From positions 1 through 10,000 of the forward strand of contig JAIWOH010000164.1 of NCBI GenBank assembly GCA_020216985.1: DNA of 10,000 bases. The letters are read 5' to 3'. The notes under the pieces are model-generated. The model made no database searches. It was not told the origin of the DNA and saw nothing but the letters and a program-made list of their open reading frames with translations. This document shows, in pieces, positions 1-5,980 of this stretch. A program made the translations under genes and the position numbers. Source of the DNA: Nitrospira sp. (GTDB lineage Bacteria; Nitrospirota; Nitrospiria; Nitrospirales; Nitrospiraceae). Within the stretch, counting starts at the first letter, position 1. Each line of letters begins with the position of its first letter.

Positions 1-335
1 GACCCCAAGGAGCATCGGCTCCCATTCGCCGCCGGCTTTTCGAATGCTCATGGACCAGGAGTATAACGAGACAATCGGCGGAAAAACAAGCGAGAGTCTT
101 GACGGAAATCCGAGTGGCTCTCCGCCTGCGGGGCTCGTGGCGATCATTCGAACGGCCGTCTTGATGGGTCACCTTTGCAACATGCGGAGGGGTGTCAGGG
201 CGAAAAGAGAGCACGCCTTACCCCGTTTCTTGGGAACAACGAGGGGGCGCCAAAGACATCCTCGAACGAGAAACCTTTCCGTTTCTTAACGTCAAGCGCC
301 CGGTTCTCGGCGATCTGGCTCATCACGCGATACGC
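1..335. other. Left-edge region without a confident gene
   Basis: I recognise no gene here. Two weak minus-strand candidates exist. One is a 42-codon frame from ATG 323 to a TGA at 195-197, starting 12 bases after the stop of the 336-701 gene. It contains a KGFSFEDVF segment faintly like the start of BrnT-type toxins, but it has no clear ribosome binding site. The other is a frame open from ATG 147 (or ATG 51) that runs off the left edge. A TATACT box at 60-65 with TTGTTT 18 bases upstream (84-89) sits only 8 bases before ATG 51, so a leaderless partial gene beginning MSIRKAGGEWEPM is possible. The short hairpin GGAGC/GCTCC at 9-22 lacks a T tail. Plus-strand frames here look like noise. Confidence 0.35.
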
Positions 336-701
336 TCATGCCCGAATACTTTTCCACCAAGCACCTATATGGTGTGCCACGAGCACGACGAGGGCAAACG
401 TGAGTAATCCGATTGACCAGGACAACATCCAGTTGGGTGGTTCAGCACAGGAGAACCACAACCCCAGCGTGTTGTTCCAGAAACCATGAAAGAACAAGAG
501 CACGCCAGACACGACCAACGGGGCATCAGCCAACGTGAGCAGGCGGGAAGTCGTTTTGAGCTTCTTCTTTTCTTCTTCGTCTCGAACCTTTTTGATCCGG
601 TCAATCAGCCACAGCCGTATCGTAGCGACATAGGCCGAGAGGGCGACAATCAGGGTCAGAAGGGCGATCGCGTCAGAAGTGGGCAAAAAGTCGTGAGTCA
701 T
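336..701 (-). CDS. Small three-helix membrane protein, unknown function
   Basis: I do not recognise this 121-residue protein. It shows three hydrophobic segments: about residues 10-33, 54-75 and 93-115. A strongly charged stretch (RIKKVRDEEEKKKLK, about 35-49) lies between the first two and is probably cytoplasmic. No signal peptidase site, catalytic motif or metal-binding motif is visible. ATG 701 is supported by a GAAGG-like ribosome binding site about 8 bases upstream on the minus strand. The gene lies 64 bases downstream of the channel-like gene 766-1668 on the same strand, so the two are probably co-transcribed and may act together at the inner membrane. Base composition is near 50% GC, lower than the genes to the right. 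The membrane character is well supported; the function is open. Confidence 0.7.
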   Translation of the reverse strand: MTHDFLPTSDAIALLTLIVALSAYVATIRLWLIDRIKKVRDEEEKKKLKTTSRLLTLADAPLVVSGVLLFFHGFWNNTLGLWFSCAEPPNWMLSWSIGLLTFALVVLVAHHIGAWWKSIRA

Positions 702-765
702 TGTCCAGCCTTCGCGGCTACCAGATCAACGCCATCATTCGATGTACGATTCGCGCGCTCTTTCT

Positions 766-1668
766 TTATCGTTTTGTAAGGAACGTTACTCCGGTTCCAA
801 CGAGCACGAAGGCCGTCAGTGCGTGTGCGATAACGACCATTTGGCCGAACCCGCTCTGGGGAGTGAAGTTCGTGTACGCGCCAAAAGCGAAGAGATTGAT
901 GAACGCGAGGAAAATCGCCGCCCAAACTCGGCCGCTTTGATCGAGGCCGTTATGAGCTTTCGCGAGGACAACACCGTCGCCACCCAGCAGGTAGCCGTAC
1001 AAACATGAAAAGACCGCGATTGAGAGAATGAAAAATATAGTCCACCGGCGAGGGCTGGTTCCATATCTGGTAACACCGCCCCAAATTGCAAGAACGAAGC
1101 ACCGCAGTAAATCGTTCTCGTACCAGGAACGAAGTCGTTTAATGTCAAGCCGGAGAGCATGGGCTTCATCGCTCTTCTCCTCTTCCCCAAGATCTGAGAA
1201 TTGGGCTTTAGCCCTTCCCGCCGACCTAAGCCCGAGTTCAAGGGTCCGTCTCACACCGTCGCCTTTCGCGCTGTTCTTTTTTGAAACATCGAACGCCCGT
1301 AGCGCAGAATTGAAGTAGCATTGCGCGGAACGCTCGAGCAAATCCGATTGCCGCAGCTCATTGGCCGCAAAGTGGTAGTACACCGCGCTGACGTCTGCCT
1401 GCTCAGCATTGACGGTCTTCCCAGCGCCAAATGCTTCGTGCTTTGCCAGAACAAGATACGCAAGGGCTGCGTCCAACCGTTTTTCCCTTTCTGTGCTGCC
1501 GCGGGCGGCTTGGGCGGTTTTCAGCAATCTTTCCCTCAGAAGCTCTAAAGACGCTTCGGCAGCCTTTTTCAGTTCTCTCTCGTATTTCTCCAACTTTTCG
1601 TTTGCGGTCGGATCACTGAACTTGTCCAACAGATAGTATGTGTAGTTGTGTCCGCCAAGAATGTTCAT
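766..1668 (-). CDS. Helical-repeat protein with C-terminal channel-like (Ion_trans_2-type) membrane module
   Basis: This 300-residue protein has two parts. Residues about 15-190 are charged and helix-rich, with several AxxAYLVLAKHEAF-like and ALRAFDVSKK-like segments that resemble TPR/SNAP-type helical hairpins. This part is probably a cytoplasmic interaction domain. Residues about 207-300 look like a two-helix potassium-channel module: RRWTIFF begins the first helix (209-227), a short pore-helix-like segment covers 247-262, and the last helix (about 277-297) ends in the typical basic TKR. The expected filter (TxGYGDxTP) reads FGAYTNFTP at 262-270, so only Tyr265, Thr269 and Pro270 remain. 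It may not conduct potassium and could be a sensor or anchor. The frame could begin at a TTG (1686), but ATG 1668 is preferred because AAGGAAG ends 4 bases before it. The domain assignment is by eye and moderately sure. Confidence 0.72.
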   Translation of the reverse strand: MNILGGHNYTYYLLDKFSDPTANEKLEKYERELKKAAEASLELLRERLLKTAQAARGSTEREKRLDAALAYLVLAKHEAFGAGKTVNAEQADVSAVYYHFAANELRQSDLLERSAQCYFNSALRAFDVSKKNSAKGDGVRRTLELGLRSAGRAKAQFSDLGEEEKSDEAHALRLDIKRLRSWYENDLLRCFVLAIWGGVTRYGTSPRRWTIFFILSIAVFSCLYGYLLGGDGVVLAKAHNGLDQSGRVWAAIFLAFINLFAFGAYTNFTPQSGFGQMVVIAHALTAFVLVGTGVTFLTKR

Positions 1669-1672
1669 GAAT

Positions 1673-1679
1673 CTTCCTT
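1673..1679 (-). promoter_or_regulatory. Ribosome binding site that sets the start at 1668
   Basis: AAGGAAG on the minus strand lies 4 bases before ATG 1668. It overlaps the codons that would follow the alternative TTG at 1686, which has no comparable site. This is why the shorter 300-residue product is annotated. Confidence 0.6.
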
Positions 1680-1710
1680 GCCACAAACCGATGTCAGCCC
1701 ATGTCGTCTT

Positions 1711-1735
1711 GAAAGCTTTCCTTAACGTCCGTTAA
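1711..1735. repeat. Two adjacent palindromes in the leader of the channel-like gene
   Basis: GAAAGCTTTC (1711-1720) is a perfect 10-bp palindrome. One base further on is TTAACG-TC-CGTTAA (1722-1735), an inverted repeat with 6-bp arms. Both lie between the promoter candidate at 1768-1796 and ATG 1668, where an operator or an RNA structure in the leader could act. A regulatory role is inference. Confidence 0.4.
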
Positions 1736-1767
1736 AGCCCATAAACATTCCACGGGCTCGGCAGGGC

Positions 1768-1796
1768 ATCATAAGCCAATGCCGTTTTTCTCACAA
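1768..1796 (-). promoter_or_regulatory. Candidate sigma70-type promoter for the 1668-336 gene pair
   Basis: On the minus strand TTGTGA (1796-1791) and TATGAT (1773-1768) are separated by exactly 17 bases, matching 4/6 and 5/6 of the housekeeping consensus. The predicted transcript would begin near 1761, with a leader of about 90 bases to ATG 1668. The 1669-2039 interval is otherwise a divergent intergenic region: this promoter fires left and the ispA promoter candidate fires right. Confidence 0.35.
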
Positions 1797-1962
1797 CGGG
1801 CAACCGTCCATGAACCACTTACGATAGCCCCTGTGGTGATTGGCATGATGCTCATTCTTTTTTATGAGACTCACCCTCAACATACTGTCATGCCGCGTTC
1901 CCTGATTCCTGACCAGAACCTCGAACAAAGTCTCCTCTCTCTTTCCCCCGTGCTTCTCCCCT

Positions 1963-1992
1963 TTGACCTGCCTCCCCGCCGTTTGCTACGCT
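1963..1992 (+). promoter_or_regulatory. Candidate promoter for ispA
   Basis: TTGACC (1963-1968, 5/6 of consensus) is followed after 18 bases by TACGCT (1987-1992). The -10 box is preceded by TGC, giving an extended -10 appearance. Transcription would begin near 1999, about 40 bases before the ispA ATG. The -10 box is weak (3/6), so support is moderate at best. Confidence 0.35.
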
Positions 1993-2025
1993 CCGCGCGG
2001 GCCGGTCAGGATCACCAGCACCAGT

Positions 2026-2034
2026 GGAAGGGGG
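2026..2034 (+). promoter_or_regulatory. Ribosome binding site deciding the ispA start
   Basis: GGAAGGGGG, 5 bases before ATG 2040, is the best purine-rich site in the region. It argues against the 87-codon in-frame extension back to 1779. Confidence 0.55.
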
Positions 2035-2039
2035 CCTCC

Positions 2040-2930
2040 ATGACCATTACCGACTATCTTGAAGCCAAACGGATGGCCGTTGATCAATTTCTCGATCAAG
2101 TGACACCACCAGCCATCACGCCGCCGGCCACACTCCATGAGAGCATGCGCTATAGCCTCATGGCGGGCGGCAAACGGATCCGACCGATTTTGACCGTCGC
2201 CGCGGCCGAGGCGGTCGGCGGCGATGCGCCGGGGCTGATGGCCGTCGCCTGTTCGCTCGAATTGATCCATACCTACTCGCTCATCCACGACGACCTCCCG
2301 TCGATGGACAACGATGACTACCGGCGCGGCAAGCCGACGAACCATAAGGTCTATGGCGAGGCCATCGCGATTCTCACAGGCGACGCGCTGCTCACCATGG
2401 CCTTTGACTGGATCAGCCGTCCCGACCTCATGAAAGGCTGCGATCCGGCGAGGCAAGTACGGCTGATCCAAGAACTGGCCCATGGCGCCGGCCATCGGGG
2501 CATGGTGGGGGGGCAGGTCCTCGACATCCAAGCTGAAAACCAGGACATCGATCTACCGGCCTTGCAATCGATCCATAAACACAAGACCGGCATGTTGATC
2601 CGCGCGGCGGTCCGGATGGGGGCGATCGCCGCAGGGGCGACCGAGCGACAGTTGGACGATTTGACCGGCTACGCCGAGGACATCGGTCTGGCCTTTCAGA
2701 TCGCCGACGACGTGCTGAACGTGACCGGCACACGTGAAGAGCTGGGCAAAAATCCGAATACCGACGCGGAACGGGGGAAGAAAACCTACCCCACATTCTA
2801 CGGCGTGGATGGCGCAAGACGGTTGGCGGACGACTGTGTGGAACGGGCCATCGGGCGGCTTTCCTCCTTCGGACCCACCGCTGATCCGCTCCGCGAGATC
2901 GCCCGCTACATCACCGCACGAAAGCACTAG
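2040..2930 (+). CDS. ispA: Polyprenyl (farnesyl/geranylgeranyl) diphosphate synthase
   Basis: This 296-residue class I trans-prenyltransferase condenses isopentenyl diphosphate with allylic diphosphates to give C15 (possibly C20) precursors for hopanoids, carotenoids and quinone side chains. It acts in the cytoplasm. Seen in order: the GGKRIRP substrate-binding motif in the N-terminal third; the first aspartate-rich motif DDLPSMD at 84-90, preceded by HTYSLIH as in bacterial IspA; GDALL; GGQVLDI; the HKHKTG lysine motif; and the second aspartate-rich motif DDVLN at 223-227. In that last motif the usual final Asp is Asn227. Length and motif order match bacterial FPP synthases. ATG 2040 is chosen because GGAAGGGGG (2026-2034) lies 5 bases upstream and homology begins here. 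The frame stays open back to 1779, but that extension is low in family character. The usual Gram-negative neighbours xseB and dxs are absent; hpnA follows after 70 bases. C15 versus C20 cannot be decided from sequence. Confidence 0.94.
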   Translation: MTITDYLEAKRMAVDQFLDQVTPPAITPPATLHESMRYSLMAGGKRIRPILTVAAAEAVGGDAPGLMAVACSLELIHTYSLIHDDLPSMDNDDYRRGKPTNHKVYGEAIAILTGDALLTMAFDWISRPDLMKGCDPARQVRLIQELAHGAGHRGMVGGQVLDIQAENQDIDLPALQSIHKHKTGMLIRAAVRMGAIAAGATERQLDDLTGYAEDIGLAFQIADDVLNVTGTREELGKNPNTDAERGKKTYPTFYGVDGARRLADDCVERAIGRLSSFGPTADPLREIARYITARKH

Positions 2931-2982
2931 GAGCGACGATCAGCGACCAGCTATTGATTGTGATGGGTGACAGGCTCTATCT

Positions 2983-2995
2983 AGACGGACCGTCT
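2983..2995. repeat. 13-bp palindrome just before the hpnA start
   Basis: AGACGG-A-CCGTCT has perfect 6-bp arms and ends 5 bases before ATG 3001. It occupies the place where a Shine-Dalgarno sequence would be expected, and none is visible there. It could be an operator or a small hairpin that affects hpnA translation. Chance occurrence is possible. Confidence 0.4.
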
Positions 2996-3000
2996 TCACG

Positions 3001-3984
3001 ATGAAAGTGCTCGTCACCGGTGCAACGGGATTCGTAGGGGGCGCGGTGGCTCGCGCGCTCGTGCGCGCCGGCTACGACGTCCGGGTGCTGACCAGACCCC
3101 ACGCCGACCTGAGCAATCTCAAGGGACTCACAGTCGAGCACGTTCTTGGCGACCTGCGTGATCCCCCCTCGCTCCGAACGGCGCTGAAGGGATGCCGGCA
3201 CCTCTATCACGTCGCGGCTCATTATGCACTGTGGGCCCAAGATCCCTCTATCTTTTATGAGGTCAATGTCACCGGCACGGTCAATCTGTTGGAAGCCGCG
3301 CGCGACGTCGGCACGGAACGGATCGTCTATTGCAGCACGATCGGGGCCATCGGCTTGCCTCCGGATGGAGGGCTGGGCACCGAGGAGACGCCCGTGTCGC
3401 TCTCGCAAATGGCGGGACATTACAAACGATCAAAGTATCTCGCCGAGCAGGAAGTCCTGTGCCTCGCCAAGGAGGGGCTGCCGGTCGTGATCGTCAATCC
3501 CAGCGCGCCGGTCGGGGAGGGCGACGTCAAACCGACTCCGACGGGGCAGATCATCGTCGATTTCATGAAGGGCCGCATGCCGGCCTACATCGAGACCGGC
3601 ATGAACATCGTGGACGTGGACGATGTGGCAGAGGGCCACCTGTTGGCCATGCAAAAGGGGCGAATCGGCGAACGGTACATCCTGGGAGGCAAGAATCTCC
3701 TGCTGCGCGAGGTGTTCGACATTCTGAGCGCCGTGACGGGTATAAAGGCTCCGTGGCTTAAGCTGCCGCGCCTGGCAGTCCTGCCCCTGGCCTATGTCAA
3801 TCATTGGATTGCCGACGTGACCGGCATCCCGCCGCGCATTCCGCTCGAAGGCGTCAAAATGGCCAAGTACAAAATGCACTATGACTGTTCCAAGGCGATT
3901 CGCGAACTCGGCATCCCCCAGACCCCTCCCGACGTTGCAATCGAAAAGGCCGTGCGATGGTTCAAAGCCCACGGCTACGTGTGA
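3001..3984 (+). CDS. hpnA: Hopanoid-associated sugar epimerase/dehydratase HpnA
   Basis: This 327-residue protein of the extended short-chain dehydrogenase family is predicted to be an NAD(P)-dependent sugar-nucleotide epimerase. Its natural substrate is not established; it is grouped with hopanoid genes because of conserved neighbourhood. The N-terminal GATGFVGG (about residues 7-14) is the Rossmann dinucleotide site. D50LRD and the NVTGTVNLLEAA helix follow. The catalytic set is CST at 111-113 with Y141-K-R-S-K145 (YxxxK). Features I associate with HpnA are GHYKRSK, VVIVNPSAPVG, KPTPTG, NIVDVDDVAEGHL and GERYILGG. Length is normal and the start is fixed by the dinucleotide motif beginning at residue 7. 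No clear ribosome binding site precedes it; a 13-bp palindrome sits there instead. It lies 70 bases after ispA and 141 bases before the CruF-like gene, consistent with an isoprenoid-lipid cluster. No squalene-hopene cyclase is in the window. Confidence 0.92.
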   Translation: MKVLVTGATGFVGGAVARALVRAGYDVRVLTRPHADLSNLKGLTVEHVLGDLRDPPSLRTALKGCRHLYHVAAHYALWAQDPSIFYEVNVTGTVNLLEAARDVGTERIVYCSTIGAIGLPPDGGLGTEETPVSLSQMAGHYKRSKYLAEQEVLCLAKEGLPVVIVNPSAPVGEGDVKPTPTGQIIVDFMKGRMPAYIETGMNIVDVDDVAEGHLLAMQKGRIGERYILGGKNLLLREVFDILSAVTGIKAPWLKLPRLAVLPLAYVNHWIADVTGIPPRIPLEGVKMAKYKMHYDCSKAIRELGIPQTPPDVAIEKAVRWFKAHGYV

Positions 3985-4125
3985 CGCGTGACCGTCCCCC
4001 TCTTCACTCCTGTGCCGGCCTTGCACCGACAGGGGGAGCAATGGTACCGTTCCGCGGGCTGTTCCAGGCTCGTCGTGTCAAGTGAACTCCAGCGATTAAC
4101 TACGAGCGGTCACATCTGACGATCG

Positions 4126-4962
4126 ATGGACTTCATTATCCTGTTCCTCAAGACGGTAGCCTTCCGGCCCTACGTGTTTGTCTTCTTGGCGGCCTTTCTC
4201 TATGCCGGCACACAACTGATCGGCTGGAACCGTACCTGGCGCTTTTGGCTCATCAGTTGGTTCACGGCCTTCGTTTGCGAATACTCCTCGACGCGCACGG
4301 GCATCCCTTTCGGCTGGTATTTTTACAATGGGTCCACCGTGGGGCAGGAACTGTACATCGCGGACGTGCCGTTCATGGACTCCATTTCGTTCAGTTTTCT
4401 CCTTTACGCCGCCTACTGCGTGGCGCTATGCCTCCTGTCACCCCATAAGGGATCTTCATCGCTTGGGCGGTTCAGGTTGAAACAACTCCGCTTGACCGGC
4501 GACGAGCGCACCGCCCTGCCCGCGCTCGCCTTAACCGTCTTTCTGTTTATGTTCATCGACATGGTGATCGATCCGGTCGCGCTGCGCGGCGACCGGTGGT
4601 TTCTCGGCAAGATTTACTATTATCCCGATCCCGGTGTTCACTTCGGCGTGCCGTTCGCCAACTATGTCGGCTGGGCGGTCGTCGGAACCCTGTCCCTCGC
4701 CGTCTATGTTCCGCTTGAACGTCGATTGCCGCCGCTTGACCCTTCCGACTTGCCGACTTCCCGCCTGCTCTTGGGGGTTGGACTCTATTATGGCGTTCTG
4801 TTCTTCAACTTGGGTGTCACCTTCTGGATCGGCGAATGGTTCATGGGGACAAGCGGCTTGCTGATGCACCTGCCGATTCTGGGGCTCTTGATCCATCGGG
4901 TCGTGGAATTTCCCTCCCCATTCTCTTCTTCCTATCGCAGCAACGTCCCGGTGAAAAACTGA
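4126..4962 (+). CDS. cruF: CruF-like carotenoid biosynthesis membrane protein (carotenoid hydratase family)
   Basis: This 278-residue integral membrane protein of the Caroten_synth/DUF422 type includes carotenoid 1,2-hydratase CruF and bisanhydrobacterioruberin hydratase. These enzymes add water to the psi-end double bond of linear or monocyclic carotenoids. Family-like features seen: an N-terminal helix, E-Y-x-S-x-x-x-G-I-P-F-G-W-Y-x-Y near residues 49-63, VPFMDSISFSFLLYAAY, MVIDPVALRG, YYYPDPGVHFGVPFANYVGW around 164-184, and a late pair of hydrophobic helices. About seven membrane segments can be counted, and length is typical. The ATG is chosen because the first hydrophobic helix begins directly after it; the ribosome binding site is weak. 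No phytoene synthase, desaturase, cyclase or CruG glycosyltransferase lies in the window, so the actual carotenoid is unknown. Its stop codon is the first base triplet of a 16-bp palindrome. Family assignment is fairly sure; the precise reaction is less so. Confidence 0.8.
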   Translation: MDFIILFLKTVAFRPYVFVFLAAFLYAGTQLIGWNRTWRFWLISWFTAFVCEYSSTRTGIPFGWYFYNGSTVGQELYIADVPFMDSISFSFLLYAAYCVALCLLSPHKGSSSLGRFRLKQLRLTGDERTALPALALTVFLFMFIDMVIDPVALRGDRWFLGKIYYYPDPGVHFGVPFANYVGWAVVGTLSLAVYVPLERRLPPLDPSDLPTSRLLLGVGLYYGVLFFNLGVTFWIGEWFMGTSGLLMHLPILGLLIHRVVEFPSPFSSSYRSNVPVKN

Positions 4963-4975
4963 ACGGCGCCGTTCA
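4960..4975. repeat. Uninterrupted 16-bp palindrome overlapping the cruF stop codon
   Basis: TGAACGGCGCCGTTCA is perfectly self-complementary over 16 bases and starts with the cruF TGA. As RNA it would fold with a 6-bp stem and a GCGC loop. No T run follows, so it is not a standard intrinsic terminator. It overlaps the -35 box of the promoter candidate at 4972-5001 and could be an operator. Confidence 0.5.
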
Positions 4976-5001
4976 CAGTCAGACACGATTCTCTGTATGA
5001 T
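4972..5001 (+). promoter_or_regulatory. Candidate promoter for the exported-protein gene
   Basis: TTCACA (4972-4977) and TATGAT (4996-5001), each 5/6 of consensus, are 18 bases apart. Transcription would begin near 5008. That is downstream of the first ATG codons (4997, 5000) and at ATG 5009, which would make the message leaderless if this promoter is used. Confidence 0.35.
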
Positions 5002-5389
5002 GGAATCGATGGGATATGCTCGGCAAAAGAGAAGTCGTGAAAGAGCCGTGGCGGCAGGCCTGTGGGCCCTGCTGGCGCTGTGGTGCGTTGCTGCATTGTG
5101 GGGGGATCTTCCGGCGGTTCATGCGGCCGACAAGCCGGTCCAACATGTCGTCGGCACCGTCGCGGCCATCGACCAGAAACGCCTCGTCGTTACGACGTTC
5201 AAGGGCCAAACCATCTCGATCAAACTGACGAAACAGGTGCGATACAAGGATAAGACGAACCCGCAATCCAATCGCCCGCCCGCCGTCGGCGACCGAGTGA
5301 TCGTGGAGGCCGTTCGAGACAAGAAAATCCTGACCGCCGTCACCGTCCACTATTCGCCCACGAGTCAACCGGCCGAACCATCCGACTAG
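4997..5389 (+). CDS. Small exported protein with a DUF5666-like beta domain
   Basis: This protein of up to 130 residues is probably periplasmic. Residues 1-43 form a signal peptide: basic n-region (RQKRSRER), hydrophobic AVAAGLWALLALWCVAALW core, and a likely cleavage after AVHA (about residue 43). The mature part is an approximately 85-residue small beta-rich domain with the pattern VVGTVAAIDQKRLVVTT, then ISIKLTKQVRY, then VGDRVIVEAV. This is the strand-turn rhythm of OB-like/DUF5666-type domains, which often occur in exported proteins of unknown role. No catalytic residues or lipobox are apparent. The start is uncertain: ATG 4997, 5000 and 5009 are all in frame, none has a good ribosome binding site, and a promoter candidate would favour 5009 (126 residues). 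CGATTC/GAATCG (4986-5008) could place the first ATGs in a hairpin loop. It lies 34 bases after cruF and 27 before the holin-like gene. Confidence 0.75.
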   Translation: MMESMGYARQKRSRERAVAAGLWALLALWCVAALWGDLPAVHAADKPVQHVVGTVAAIDQKRLVVTTFKGQTISIKLTKQVRYKDKTNPQSNRPPAVGDRVIVEAVRDKKILTAVTVHYSPTSQPAEPSD

Positions 5390-5416
5390 CCGACCGGCCC
5401 TGACAGGCTCTTGACA

Positions 5417-5875
5417 ATGTCAACCATTCGCTTCTTCCACTTCTCCCACAAGTCATCCCGGCAAGGCGGATTACGCGCCACCATCGCTCGTGTCCTGATC
5501 ACGGGCGTGGCGGTGTTTCTGGCCGTGGCGACCGTCCCCGGCCTGGAAGCCGACAGCCTGACGGCAGGCATTGCGGCCGTCCTCGTCTTGACCATTCTCA
5601 ACCTGATTCTTCGGCCGATTCTCCTGCTGATCACCCTGCCGCTAATCGTATTCACCCTTGGGCTCTTTCTGGTCGTGCTGAACGCTCTCCTGTTGGAGCT
5701 GACGGCTTACCTGGTAAAGGGCTTTACAGTGTCGGGATTCTGGTCGGCGGTCGGCGGGGCGCTTGTCATCAGTCTCGTCACGACCGTGCTCACCGGTTTG
5801 ACCGTTGACCGTCGTCCACCGCCGACCTTTCCGGACGAGCCCCGCCGCCCTCCTAAGATCATTAATCCTGAGTAG
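5417..5875 (+). CDS. Phage holin family 4 (YvlD/DUF360-like) four-helix membrane protein
   Basis: This 152-residue inner-membrane protein resembles the 'mycobacterial 4 TMS phage holin, superfamily IV' family (PF04020), which is widespread in chromosomes and mostly not phage-derived. Four hydrophobic segments are visible: ARVLITGVAVFLAVATVPG, LTAGIAAVLVLTILNLIL, PILLLITLPLIVFTLGLFLVVLNALLLELTAYLV, and FWSAVGGALVISLVTTVLTGL. The family-like motif ILNLILRPILLLITLPLIVFTLGLF is well preserved. The C-terminal tail (residues about 130-152) is rich in proline and charged residues. A TTG at 5411 is also in frame, but ATG 5417 with AGG about 11 bases upstream is preferred. A probable terminator follows 26 bases after the stop. 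Its role is unknown; a membrane-integrity or envelope-stress role is speculation from the family. The name should not be read as evidence of a prophage. Confidence 0.85.
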   Translation: MSTIRFFHFSHKSSRQGGLRATIARVLITGVAVFLAVATVPGLEADSLTAGIAAVLVLTILNLILRPILLLITLPLIVFTLGLFLVVLNALLLELTAYLVKGFTVSGFWSAVGGALVISLVTTVLTGLTVDRRPPPTFPDEPRRPPKIINPE

Positions 5876-5900
5876 GGCGGGTCGCAATCCAGCCCTGCAT

Positions 5901-5936
5901 CCGGGAGCTTCATCAATATCGGCTCCGGCTTTTCTT
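5901..5936 (+). terminator. Probable intrinsic terminator after the holin-like gene
   Basis: CCGG(G)AGC at 5901-5908 pairs with GCTCCGG at 5922-5928. That gives 5 bp, a bulged G, and 2 bp more, with a 13-base loop. CTTTTCTT follows at once. It begins 25 bases after the TAG at 5873-5875 and would end the ispA-to-holin transcription unit, separating it from the methyltransferase. Confidence 0.5.
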
Positions 5937-5980
5937 CCAAATGACCGAGCCAGCGAGCCCAGGTCACCGACCGGCGTCAT

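Noticed and set aside
9..22. GGAGC-ATCG-GCTCC hairpin at the left edge as a terminator
   Set aside because: It has a five-bp stem without a T run on either strand, and no gene end is visible beside it.
1765..1789. GGCAT...ATGCC hairpin followed by GTTTTT as a plus-strand terminator
   Set aside because: The stem is only 5 bp with a 9-base loop, and no plus-strand gene ends upstream of it. The same bases form the minus-strand promoter candidate.
1779..2039. In-frame open extension of ispA by 87 codons from ATG 1779
   Set aside because: The family begins at about residue 88, the extension has no domain, and a good ribosome binding site and promoter candidate lie inside it.
1986..2531. 181-codon minus-strand ORF over ispA
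   Set aside because: It mirrors the conserved prenyl synthase motifs on the other strand and has no recognisable domain.
3988..4113. GTGACCG / CGGTCAC inverted repeat flanking the hpnA-cruF gap
   Set aside because: Seven-bp arms 112 bases apart can arise by chance, and nothing between them looks mobile.
5411..5875. Holin-family gene as evidence of a prophage
   Set aside because: No lysin, spanin or structural phage gene is near. This holin-named family is common in chromosomes outside prophages.
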